Source: Methylomusa anaerophila (lineage in GTDB: Bacteria; Bacillota; Negativicutes; Sporomusales; Sporomusaceae). From it: DNA of 64,000 nt. Location of the stretch: the NCBI RefSeq assembly GCF_003966895.1, contig NZ_AP018449.1, forward strand, positions 4,481,501-4,545,500, written 5' to 3'. Under the pieces are notes generated by a model that worked only from the letters and a program-made list of their open reading frames with translations, was not told the DNA's origin and ran no database searches. The translations under genes and the position numbers were made by a program. Below are positions 20,901 to 29,500 of this stretch, piece after piece (positions within the stretch are counted from its first letter, which is position 1; each line of letters opens with the position of its first letter).

Positions 20901-23556
20901 CCGCCACCATTCTTGCTCTGTCTGCAACAAATTCATCCATAAATGTATTAGCGGCAGCATAATCACTTTGTCCTTCATTACCTAATACAGATGTAATTGA
21001 AGAGAACAGGACGAAGAAATCGAGATCATCCTTCCGCGTTATTTCGTCTAATATGAGTGTACCATGAATTTTGGGTGTCAAGACCTTATTAAATGAATCC
21101 AGGGTCTTTTTGACAATATAATTGTCATCGATAATGCCGGCAGAGTGCAGCACGCCACTGATCTTACCGTACCTTTTCCTAAAGTCATTCAATTTGGAAT
21201 CAAAAGCGTCCCTGTCGGCAGCATCAACTTGAATGTATTCTGCTTTTCCGCCTAACTCGCTAAGATTCTGGATTTCCTTCTTCTTGTCTTCTGTTAATGG
21301 GGAACGTCCGGTTAGGGCAAGTACCGCATGATATGTTTCGGCAAGATATCTTGCAAATATTAATCCCAAACCGCCTGTCCCGCCGGTAATCAGGTATACT
21401 CCCGATTCTTTAAAAAGATTCTTAACCGTTTCCGGTTTTTTTACCGGGAATATTTTTTTTATTTCCCGTCTTGAATTTATATACTGAACGTCATTTTCAT
21501 CCGTAGAATTGAATTCCTGCATTATTATAGAAACTAACTCATTCTGATCTTTTATTTTTTCATCAAGCCGGACAAGACGGTAATCATAGTTAGGATTTTC
21601 CTGGATTAAAGTCTTCATGAACCCGCTTGAAATACTGCTTAACGAAGATCCATATCCGTTTTTGGTATAGTGCAAATATAAAAGTTTTACTTTCTTTATA
21701 TATTTTAATTCCATCAATGCTTTGGTGATATGAAATAAGGAGCGTACACCCTTATCCAGATATTCCTCAACGCATTCATTCATAATATTTATATCATTAT
21801 CCTGCTTGCTCCATTGGTGCAGAATATATAAAGTTGATTCCGGTTTATCCTTTACTAATTCGCTTAGTAATTTTTGATAATCGGAAAAAACGGTTAGATT
21901 TATTTCATAATTATTATGATCAATTTGATTAAATTGTTTACCGCATCGAACAAAGACAATTTGATTGGCTATTGATTTGTATAATCCAGGATCATGGGTT
22001 GTATCTGAAAAACAAAGCAGAAAATCGACAGTTTTTATAGATGGAATTCCGGACGAAACCGGATACCAGCGAGTAGAATACAACATTTTTTCCGGTGAAT
22101 TATTGGCCGGTTTTCTTATTGCGACTATTCCCTTACCTTCTGCCTGTAGATTTACCTCTTTAAAACGCATTCCATGAATTTTTATTAAAGCGAGGCCATT
22201 TGAATCATATAAACTGATGTTCATGGTATTGTTATCATCAGTTCGTATAATATGCACATAACATTTATTAGGTAATGACCTAAAAATGTCCAGTTGTCCA
22301 ATATAGAATAATACACCGGTTTTTACAATTTCATCATCATTACGGTTTAGCCATGCAGCGACAGTCTGCATAGCACCATCGATAAGCGCCGGATGCAGAA
22401 TAAAATCAGTCATGGGGCTATCTTGTTCTTCTTTTAAAGATAAAAAAGAAAGGGCTTCCGTATCATTAACATACATTTCTTTTATAGATTGAAATGATCC
22501 CTGCCAATTGGCGCCTATCTTTTGGGAACCTGCATAAAAATTCTGTGGATCAATTTGTTTTTCCATACGAGACCGGATATGTTGAATATTTACATTTTCC
22601 GGTTCCAGGGAATTCAATTGTTCCACAATACCTTTTGAATGAACTATAATACTATCTTCCATACCATTACCATTACCATTGCTGTATATATCAAATGCAA
22701 CTCCAGCAGTATCCGGTTTTAAACTTATATACACCGTAGAACCTTGATCTGAGCATTCAACAGGATATCCGAAAACTATATCCTTTAATCTTTTGGTGAA
22801 GAAATCACCATCACAAAGCAAATCGTAGGCTGCACGTGCCATTTCCAAATGAACAGCTCCTGGAGCGATATATTTGCCGCCGAAATTGTGTTCCTTAATA
22901 AAAAATTCGCTTCTATTAAAACTTTTTTTAAATATATAGGAGCTAAACTTAGAGATATTTTCATCTATGAGAGAATGCAAGACACTTTTGGGGATGAGCA
23001 TCCGGTCTATATTCTCTCTTTGTTTTTTAACAGAATCATTGATAAGCCAATATCGCTCCCTGGCAAAAGTATACGTTGATAATGGAACGCGACTTGGCTT
23101 ATTATTTTTATAAAGCAGGTTCCAATCAAAATTAACACCGGTTACCCATAACTGGGCCAGTTTATCAACTTCATTATTTTTTAGGAGTAATTGCAGAAAG
23201 CAATCTCCGCTTTCTCCTTCCAGAGTAATTCTCGCTTCCTTGTTCTGCGAAAAAACAGAGCCTGTATATATTCCATCAAATATACCATTATTTTGATAAA
23301 ATGCCTCTACAGATTTCAAAAGTTGTTCAATATCTGTTACAACAAACGCTGCCCGCTCATCAAACTGTTCCCGCCCGATTTGTAATGTATAAGCTATGTT
23401 TAATAAAGTTAAATAGGACAGATTATTGGCTAATTCCCATTTTAAATATTGATGTAAATTTTTAGCATACAGTCTAAGCAATTCCGGCTCTTTAGCTGAT
23501 AATGGGACAATAACAGTTCCTTTTGTTTGTTCTTTAGTCAACTTTGCAGTAATCAT
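11992..23556 (-). CDS. PKS-C: trans-AT polyketide synthase (DH-KR-ACP-KS-DH-DH-KR-ACP-KS-ACP)
   Basis: Giant synthase of about 3854 residues; the ATG at 23556 has GAGGT six bases upstream. Approximate order: post-KS linker 1-180; DH (HNFGGKYIAP near 224, DGAMQ); KR (GGTGGLG near 724); ACP (GIDSL near 1020); KS with DTACSSS near 1331, HGTGT, NIGHLE; linker; DH2 (HVVNNKFVLP near 1816, DGALQ); directly after it DH3 (HLVGNIPVLP near 2105, but AGALG instead of DxxxQ); KR (near 2598); ACP (GFDSV near 2902); KS with STACSSS near 3170; a degenerate ACP-like insert near 3525 (GIDNFAI, no Ser); linker; final ACP (GLDSI near 3802). There is no AT and no thioesterase. KR motifs end in Asp (IIDD, IIND), the B-type pattern. 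It begins in mid-module and pairs with the KS that ends PKS-B, whose stop is 39 bases upstream. Confidence 0.97.
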   Translation of the reverse strand: MITAKLTKEQTKGTVIVPLSAKEPELLRLYAKNLHQYLKWELANNLSYLTLLNIAYTLQIGREQFDERAAFVVTDIEQLLKSVEAFYQNNGIFDGIYTGSVFSQNKEARITLEGESGDCFLQLLLKNNEVDKLAQLWVTGVNFDWNLLYKNNKPSRVPLSTYTFARERYWLINDSVKKQRENIDRMLIPKSVLHSLIDENISKFSSYIFKKSFNRSEFFIKEHNFGGKYIAPGAVHLEMARAAYDLLCDGDFFTKRLKDIVFGYPVECSDQGSTVYISLKPDTAGVAFDIYSNGNGNGMEDSIIVHSKGIVEQLNSLEPENVNIQHIRSRMEKQIDPQNFYAGSQKIGANWQGSFQSIKEMYVNDTEALSFLSLKEEQDSPMTDFILHPALIDGAMQTVAAWLNRNDDEIVKTGVLFYIGQLDIFRSLPNKCYVHIIRTDDNNTMNISLYDSNGLALIKIHGMRFKEVNLQAEGKGIVAIRKPANNSPEKMLYSTRWYPVSSGIPSIKTVDFLLCFSDTTHDPGLYKSIANQIVFVRCGKQFNQIDHNNYEINLTVFSDYQKLLSELVKDKPESTLYILHQWSKQDNDINIMNECVEEYLDKGVRSLFHITKALMELKYIKKVKLLYLHYTKNGYGSSLSSISSGFMKTLIQENPNYDYRLVRLDEKIKDQNELVSIIMQEFNSTDENDVQYINSRREIKKIFPVKKPETVKNLFKESGVYLITGGTGGLGLIFARYLAETYHAVLALTGRSPLTEDKKKEIQNLSELGGKAEYIQVDAADRDAFDSKLNDFRKRYGKISGVLHSAGIIDDNYIVKKTLDSFNKVLTPKIHGTLILDEITRKDDLDFFVLFSSITSVLGNEGQSDYAAANTFMDEFVADRARMVAEGKRKGHSVSINWSLWYNGGMKLTEEYIMYLQHTKKLMPLTNSGGIEALIKILSLPGNNVIVYDGDLDHYISTFKYGKDSDLKTEEQKNTIENNTAGTIASSNQGIVKFLIEVIAKETKLPLKRIKPDMEFEKFGIDSLMIMNLTSQIEKIFGKVSKTLFFEYTNVLSLAEFFLKEFPDKVNSILNAGSDVSDINESKKSEIAINENFERNKAISGKYKEQGEIQKTNPTTSDYKSAILDAYSPITVPPVFQSKSYKQNVVISMETQAHKPDNTNNKAVAIIGLAGRYPLADDINQYWNNLKEGKDCITEIPTDRWDYREYYDEQPGKQGKTYSKWGGFINNIDKFDPLFFNISPREANLLDPHERLFLEIAWKTVEDAGYTLQELKEKYENNIGVFIGATWPDYQLYAIDGNDPLQTYHPEIHLFNISNRVSYQLGLNGPSIAVDTACSSALTAIHLAVQNLRLGICKAAIAGGVNLSLHVNKYINLAQHKFLSTDGRCRSFGKDGDGYVPGEGVGAILLKNFDDAVRDCDTIYGVIRGTAVNHGGRTNGYTVPNPNAQADLIKMALDDADIDPASISYVEAHGTGTSLGDPIEIRGLTKAFSFSSDKKQFCAIGSSKSNIGHLEAAAGIAQVTKVLLQMKNKTLVPSIHARELNPNIDFANTPFYVQHELAPWEKIVNKVDNKIITYPRRSGVSSFGAGGSNAHIIIEEYEKDHSQSLSDPYDNLNNNKNHLIILSAENRHCLKEYAGNLITFIKNDGNQYDLGDIAYTLQIGRIALRDRLAIIADSKQKLINTLDLFIKNNTDNTSEGNIYISNLQEQDDGKLEKNITEDIKKALIKEDLKSLALFWIKHMEIDWKKLHENNLRYRISLPTYPFDKESYWVSKDNHAFNSDVDIIEKNLHSMIDSNISTINSCIFSKKLLNKYFFLNDHVVNNKFVLPGVAYLEMARAAGTLANPGDTVVCLRNVSWITPLAVGMQERTVFIHLKNQNNEIHYEIMDGKNFGPGVKKYSQGKIIYSKDFKPDQPQQTDIDDIKRSLENKMASDTFYAYYGNLGLVYGKTFKTVAELFYDNDLILAKLRLPDSLSVGDFILHPGLLDGALQIIAATENHRGINKPFLPYSLGQIVILDKIPEVCYSVARKLQTNSENIRKYDVTIYDTSGKCIVDIKDFIVCEVDVNFTGVFSETNSSVLNPLIDYKDNELPGVYIKKFSRDDFFLRDHLVGNIPVLPAVVYLEMARVVAETEFGAKVFKIANITWALPFEVDNEHKDIQVKIEKALDNRIEFKIMSNNSEQMVVNSTGQIVLINDNNPDKKAINIEQLRKRINQSQDPMKLYHQLDSLGLNLGKTMQSMTELYVTENEAFSHLVLPESLRNDNQFVLHPSLMAGALGTEIAIYPDELQNNLYLPFSIDELEIYGSLPGECFVYAYKHQTASNDIRKGEIYILNSDGIILAQIVKIYNRKIDSDVIGLNNKLNLHPMYFSFDWQQETLPATNTGNNTIIVFGKNTQHLNGLFDNNLNVVTIKEASVYTEIADNEYEINYRKQADYTTLFKSLISKNVILNNILFLWSYNDNKTDLADINDLDDELDLGIYSLFMLSKALIALEVKDEIRLLYVQYESKENIQPQHSAVNGFMNSLKWEHPNMKFTLLRTNQKYNDLGQIIKNSVQELTNADIVSEIKYNDNERYVKKAKEISPNSPGGSFLRDKGVYTISGGTGGLGFIFARMIAKECNVKLALLGRSEYNAEKEKLVKEIQDLGSEAIYIQTDISDPKSIIDGFKNIKNRFGEINGVIHAAGIINDSYLKNKSLESFKQVLAPKIQGVINLDAATKDEALDFFALFSSATAVWGNLGQTDYSTGNSFLDSFALYRNALIKQEKRRGKTVSFSWPLWKEGGMIVDKASVEMMEKISGMQMLSTEQGLAAFNYWINKDNAHILVMAGNREKIQKVLNINEMIENPQIQDSSPDKHSINKESFMDETLMNKFNEKIKHDLSSIVMEITGVKREKLDPDSDINKFGFDSVTLTELGNKINKRFGIEITPATFFEYNKINTISKHLAEDYTEKIMNIYNITAEVKGLPVKTMAEQSPRVEIFKVKDEPQNKQFVDFSNNQHEQYEDDIAIIGAAGIFPGANNLNEYWDVLKNEKNCISQIPKKRFDWEQYYNEKPSLEGNDINTKWGGFIEDIDAFDADFMGISPQEAELMDPQQRKLLETVWHTLEDAGYSPADVADSNTGVFIGVEGVDYTGLDMIQGVVPNANPYSATGIGLSLVANRISYVYNFHGPSEVISTACSSSLTSVDAAIKAIKNGDCDMAIAGGVSALLTPYFYMLLSKLGVLSPDGACRTFDKDANGYVRGEGVGTILLKPLSKAINDNDNIYAVIKGIAVNHGGKANSITSPNVALQAELIEKAYKRAGISPDTITYIEAHGTGTRLGDPVEINSLKKAFEKLYSYYGKNQVNKNYCGLGSVKTNIGHLEPAASVASIIKVILSMRNGILPGTVHFNEINPYIKIDDSPFYIVKNTKKWERTKDQNGKVIPRRAGISGFGYGGAYAHIVLEEYDKQEKELQENEKEIIIFSAKDEIQLYRYLEKMLEFIRRINKQTDTKDVQQDELLSKILGYMNEELSRITNLQNNTINNWENLFEQGIDNFAINKLFDEINANWGILIKPHDIIYEANLEKIAVHLIQYHESALKNIFNISDKQETIQKQNDVSLADIAYTLQVGRNCFNSRIAIIAENFADLTSKLTQIMKKESIIENVYICGDIRKKSDISMWLVGEPGEAFINSLIKENDLNKIAKLWVYGLNIDWKKMNSNHPHNKISLPGYEFVKDRHWMDIKTYDRQPQSENIKIVSHDNNASIKLGTESKADQMEPAESNNQPKIESAANDLIQKIQVYIVRTIRELLKLKEDIDIMENFNDLGLDSISLNSLLVHFQDKLNISISPLLLLEYSTLEALSIKLANDYHQEFEIYFNKKN

Positions 23557-23594
23557 TTCCACACCTCACTTAAAATAAAATAAGTAATTTTACA

Positions 23595-26500
23595 CTATTC
23601 GTTTTTTATATACTCCTCCAGAACAACATGGGCATTGGCACCGCCAAATCCAAAAGAGCTAACCCCTGCTCGGCGCGGTATTTCATTATTCTGTTCATCC
23701 GTTAAACGCTCCCAGCCCTTTGTTTTATCTACGATATAAAACGGAGTGTCCGTCAAATCTATATACGGATTTATATTTTCAAAATGCAGGATACCGGGAA
23801 TCTTGCCATATTTCATGGACAGGATCACCTTAAGTAACCCGGCTATCCCGGCTGCCGATTCCAGATGACCTATATTCGTTTTAACCGCACTTATACCGCA
23901 ACACTTCTTACTTATAGGTTTTGAACCGGTTTTTTGGTGCAATTCTCCAAAAGCCTGCTTTAATGCATTTATTTCTATTGGATCCCCAAGCGAAGTCCCT
24001 GTTCCATGTGCTTCAAGATAGGTCACCGTATCTATTGGAATATCGGCTTCATCATATGCACGTACCAGCAATTCCGCCTGCGCATTGGGATTCGGTGCTG
24101 TCATTGAATTGGCGTGCCCCCCGTGATTTATGGCACAGGCTTTTATTACTGCATAAATATGATCACCGTCTTCCTCAGCCTGGCGCAGCGGTTTTAATAG
24201 CACAGCACCGACTCCTTCACCGCGTACATATCCATTAGCCCGTTTATCAAAAGTCTTGCAGCGTCCATCATTACTTAACATCCCTGCCTTGCTAAAGGCC
24301 ACAAATAGCGTGGGACTTGTCAGTACATTTACGCCGCCTGCAATTGCCATTTTACAGTCACCATTTTGAATGGAGCGAATAGCATGGTAAACAGCGACCA
24401 AAGCGCTGGAACACGCTGTGTCTATTGGTTCACTCGGCCCCGATAAATTCATCATATAGGATATTCTGTTGGGTAATATTGAATTTGCCCTACCCGTTGC
24501 TGTCTGGGCTTTGATTTCCACATTCTGCCGGAGAAGTTGCTCATAATAATCATTTGTTGACACACCAACAAACAGGCCGGTATTCGTTCCCGAAAATTCC
24601 GAAGGCCGATATCCTGCATCTTCAATTGTTTTCCATACTGTTTCGAGAAATATACGTTGCTGTGGATCCATTAATTCCGCTTCCAACGGCGATATCCCAA
24701 AGAATAGTGAATCAAATTTATCCACATCCGGCATGAATCCCCCCCACTTCACATAGGTCCTGTTAATCTCTTTTTCAGGGTCACCATACCATTCCCGCCA
24801 ATCCCAACGTTCAGGCGGTATCTCGGTTATACAATCATTTCCCTTTTCGAGGTTTTTCCAGAATTCATGTAAATCTCTGGATTGCGGCATTACTCCGCTT
24901 ATACCAATAACAGCGATATCTTCACTGCGATTCCTGACAGAAAAATCCCGGTTTATACTCCTTGTCTTCTTTATTTTATTATCGTTCTTCTGCTTTGCCG
25001 TTAATTCCCCATGCGCCGTAGCCGCAATTTCCTTTTGACTGCCAATCCCCCAATAATTGATAAAGTTACTTTTGTACTCCTTGCACAAATGACTGGCAAG
25101 GGCATTCAAGGTCGGATATGCATAAAATATCGTGGGAGTTATATCAATACCGTATATTTCATTTAACTTGTTGCTGAAATCTGTTAATAAGATTGAATCA
25201 AAACCATATTCACTCATCTCTCCGGCGGGATCAATCTCATTCTCTTCAATATGCAATAATTGCGAAGCAATCTCGCTTATACCCTTTTTCAGACCCGTTC
25301 TTATTTGGTCATCATATTTTTTATTATTATCATTATCTTCGTTAACAGTTGTAGCTGCCTTCCCGGTTTCCTGAATTCCTTTGCCGGTGACATCATTGAG
25401 TATATTAAAGGCATTCTGTAATTTCTTTTTATTTCCGGTAAATATTATTATTTGATTCCTTTTGCCTGATATCGCCAACTTAAACCCTTCTAACCCGGCT
25501 TCTGTTGTCAACAGACTTATTCCCTTGGTTCGATATAACGACTTCTCAACTTCTTTTGATACATTCATGCCACCGGACTTCCACAACGGCCAGTTTATAG
25601 AAATTGTCCTGCCGTGACCTATTCCGTCTGTGCATAATTTATCCCGGTATACTGCGTACCAGTCCATATAACCATTTCCCAAACTATAGGCGGTCTGCCC
25701 GGCATTTCCTATAACTGAGGCTATTGAAGAAAATAAAATAAAGAAATCCAGCTTGTCGCCCCGTGTCGCTTCATCAAGATATACTGTCCCCTTTATTTTG
25801 GGTGCAATCACCGCTGCAAAATCCTTTTCCTCCTGATTCTTCACCAGGGAATCCCGCAGCAAACCTGCACAATGTACGATCCCCTTTATCTCTCCTAATT
25901 GATTATGAATTTCTTTTATTGCACGTTCAACATCTTCCTTAACTCCGACATTCCCTTCCACATAGATCACTTCGGCACAGCTTTTTCTCAATTCTGCTAT
26001 CCGCTGCCTCTTTTCTTCATCTAACGGTCGTAAATCCAACAAGGCTATCTTTACTTTCGCCTGGAGGCCTATATATTCTGCAAAACGTAATCCCAGCTTG
26101 CCGCTTCCCCCGGTGATTACATATACGCCTCCATCACATATACTCAATCCTGATAATGCTTCCTCTTTTATGTTTACCTCTGTTAACCGGTGCACATACC
26201 TGATGTTTTCTTGGTATTGAATATCCGTATCTTGCTCACGATTAAATTCGCTAAAAATTATTTTCAACAATCCGGCAACCTCAAGCTCGCTACCGGGTAC
26301 TCCTACACTCTTAAAACACAGATTCCTGTCTTCTTCTTTCAAACTCCTGATAAAAGCGCCAACAGCCGCATCTGCACCTGTAGATTTATCCTCTGCTGTT
26401 TTATATACATAGATCAGCTTGATTCTTTCTTCGTTTTTCATATTCGTCAGGGTTTTACTTATTCTATGCAGCGGATACACTCCCGCAGATAATCTTCCCG

Positions 26501-29500
26501 CTAAATCACCTTCATGCCGATACGCCCATAAATATATTATTCCCATAGGCAGCTTCCCAAGGGCTTTTAGCCTCTCGAACAACTTTTCATAATCTTGCGC
26601 ATTGTCAGGCTGTATCTCATAAACTCCTGCTGCCAGTTCTTTATAGGATGCCCCTGCCTTCACAATATGTACGCTGCTATCAGGCAATCCATTATTTTTC
26701 TGAATATTCCTTACCTCCGGCAGCAATTGATCATCCGTATCAAATATCAGAATATTTTTAATATATCCCCCGCTATCCTCCCCAGTCTGTTCTACCCAGG
26801 CGTGTTCACAATACAGCAAATTTTCCATAGACACTGCTTTTGAATCCGCCGCTATTTTCATGATCGTACGGATTTTAAAATTATTCAAATTAGCAACGAT
26901 ATATCCCTCTTCATCGAATATTCGAATTTGAAACCGATAGCCATCCGCCTCCTTTGCAAGCAAACGTGCATTAACATAACAGTTCATCGGGATCTGATCT
27001 ATAATCTCCAACGCGCCAAGCGTATGAGGCACATACGTTCCATTCACGCCTCCCATGCCTATGCTTCCCAACACTGACTGAAACGCCCCATCCAATAAAG
27101 ATGGGGGTAATAACATTTTTTCCGATTCTGTTCTTGCTGTGTCCGGCAATACGAGTTTACCCAGTGATTCCCCTTCTCCAATGTACAATTCACGGATGGT
27201 ACGGAAGGCATCCCCGTATTCCAGCCCCATTGCCCTGAATTCTGCATAACAGCTTTCCCCATTTATGCGTTCCGTACAACGCTCTTTAATAGAATTGATT
27301 TCTATCTTTCCTGTTTTTTTACCGGCTTCATTTTCTTCAATATAATTCAGCGTGCCCTGCGCATATATTATTTCATCATCTTCTGGATCTGCACTCCAGA
27401 CATCAAATCCAACACCATCTTTTTCAGGATACAAACTTATATAAACCTTTCGGGGTTCCTCATCTATATACAAGGGTTTATTCCATATAATATTGCTTAT
27501 GCGACTTACCTTGCATTCACCCGCCAACTGGCCTGCGGCACGTACCATCTCCATATACGCCGCACCAGGCAGCACTTTTTTCCCATTCACCACATGATCT
27601 TTAAGGAAAAATTCTTTGCCGTCAAATTCCGTGCAGAACTTTTGCTCTTTTAAAGTTGATGCATTATGGCCTAACAACGGATGATCTATACTGCTCAATC
27701 CTATCCTCCCCTTTGTTATGCCAGTGGGTATCCAGTAGCGTTTGCCTGTAAAGGGATATGTCGGCAGCGATATCCGTCTTATCTTCTCTGTTCCATGCAG
27801 TTTCTTCCAGTCAATATTCCCACCATGAACCCATAATTGAGCGATCTTTTCATATTCTTGCTTCTTAATCAATGACATGAAATAATCGTCTCCTGTTTCT
27901 CCCTTTATAAACAAATCAACTATTTTGTTATTTTTTACATTCTCATGGTAAACAGCGCTACTATCTCCTTTACAAAAAGCTGCCAGTGAACCTTTTAAAT
28001 CTTCCAGGCTACCAGCGATTATCGCCAAGCGCTCGTTCATTTCATTCCTGCCTACCTGAAGCGTATAGGCAACCTCTTTCAGGGATATTTGCGGCGCTTC
28101 TGTCGTTTCCTCATCATCTTCTGCTGTTATTTCTTTCTTAATAAATGCAGCCATATCATTTACCGTCTTCACTATGGAAAATAGACCAATTGTTAATTTC
28201 AGATTATATTTATCGTTTATTTTATAAATCAGATCATCATATTCTTTTGCTGTAAAGCCAAGATCAATAAATAACTCTTCCTTATCTATCTTTTCAAATT
28301 TAATATTAATTATGTCTGCTACAAATCTGGCTATCGTAGCTGCTATTTCATTGTTCTTTGTATGTTCTTTAATAATTTCTATATTTGCTTTATTCAGATA
28401 ATTTAACAGATTTTTTGCGTATTGTTTCAATTGATCTTCTGTTTTTGCTGACAGCGGGATAATCTGCGGTGTTGAGTGCTCTGCTGTTTCTCTAGCCTCA
28501 CTCTCTTTATACTCCTCCAGAATAACATGGGCATTGGCGCCGCCAAATCCAAAAGAACTGACCCCTGCCCGGCGCGGTATTTCATTATTCTGTTCATCTG
28601 TTAGACGATCCCAGTCCCTTGTTTTATCTACGATATAAAACGAAGTGTCTGTCAAATCTATATACGGATTTATATTTTCAAAATGCAGGATACCGGGGAT
28701 CTTGCCATGTTTCATGGACAGAATCACCTTAAGTAATCCGGCCATCCCGGCTGCTGATTCCAGATGACCTATATTCGTTTTTATAGATCCAATACCACAA
28801 TGTCTTTTCTCAATAGTCAATACACTTTTATTCCTGGATAATGATGCATATGCTTTTTTTAGGCCTTCGATTTCAATGGGATCACCAAGGGAGGTACCGG
28901 TTCCATGCGCTTCAATATATGAAATAGTAGTTATATCTAAATCCGCATCTTTAAGCGCATCAATTATCAAATTAGCTTGGGCATTCGGATTTGGCGCTGT
29001 CATTGAATTGGCATGTCCCCCATGATTTATCGCACAGCCCTTTATCACTGCATAAATCTGATTACCGTCTTCTTGGGCTTGCTGCAGCGGTTTCAGAAAC
29101 ACTGCGCCCACGCCTTCTCCGCGCACATAGCCATTAGCCCGTTTATCAAAAGTCTTACAGCGTCCATCTTCGCTTAACATGCCAGCTTTGCTAAATGAAA
29201 TAAATAATTTAGGTGATAACAATGCGTTGACGCCACCTACAATAGCGGCTTTACATTTGCCTGTTCTAATTGCATTTATTGCCTCATATAAAGCAACAAG
29301 AGCACTGGAACATGCAGTATCAATAGCCATACTTGGTCCATGAAAATCGAACATATATGAAATTCTATTGGCAACAATGGAGTGTATAGTTCCAATTGAT
29401 GTAAACGCCTCAACCGGAGTACTCGCTTTAATCATCAATTCAGAATAATCATTGGTCGATATACCAATAAATAATCCTGTATTTGTACCGGATATATCAG

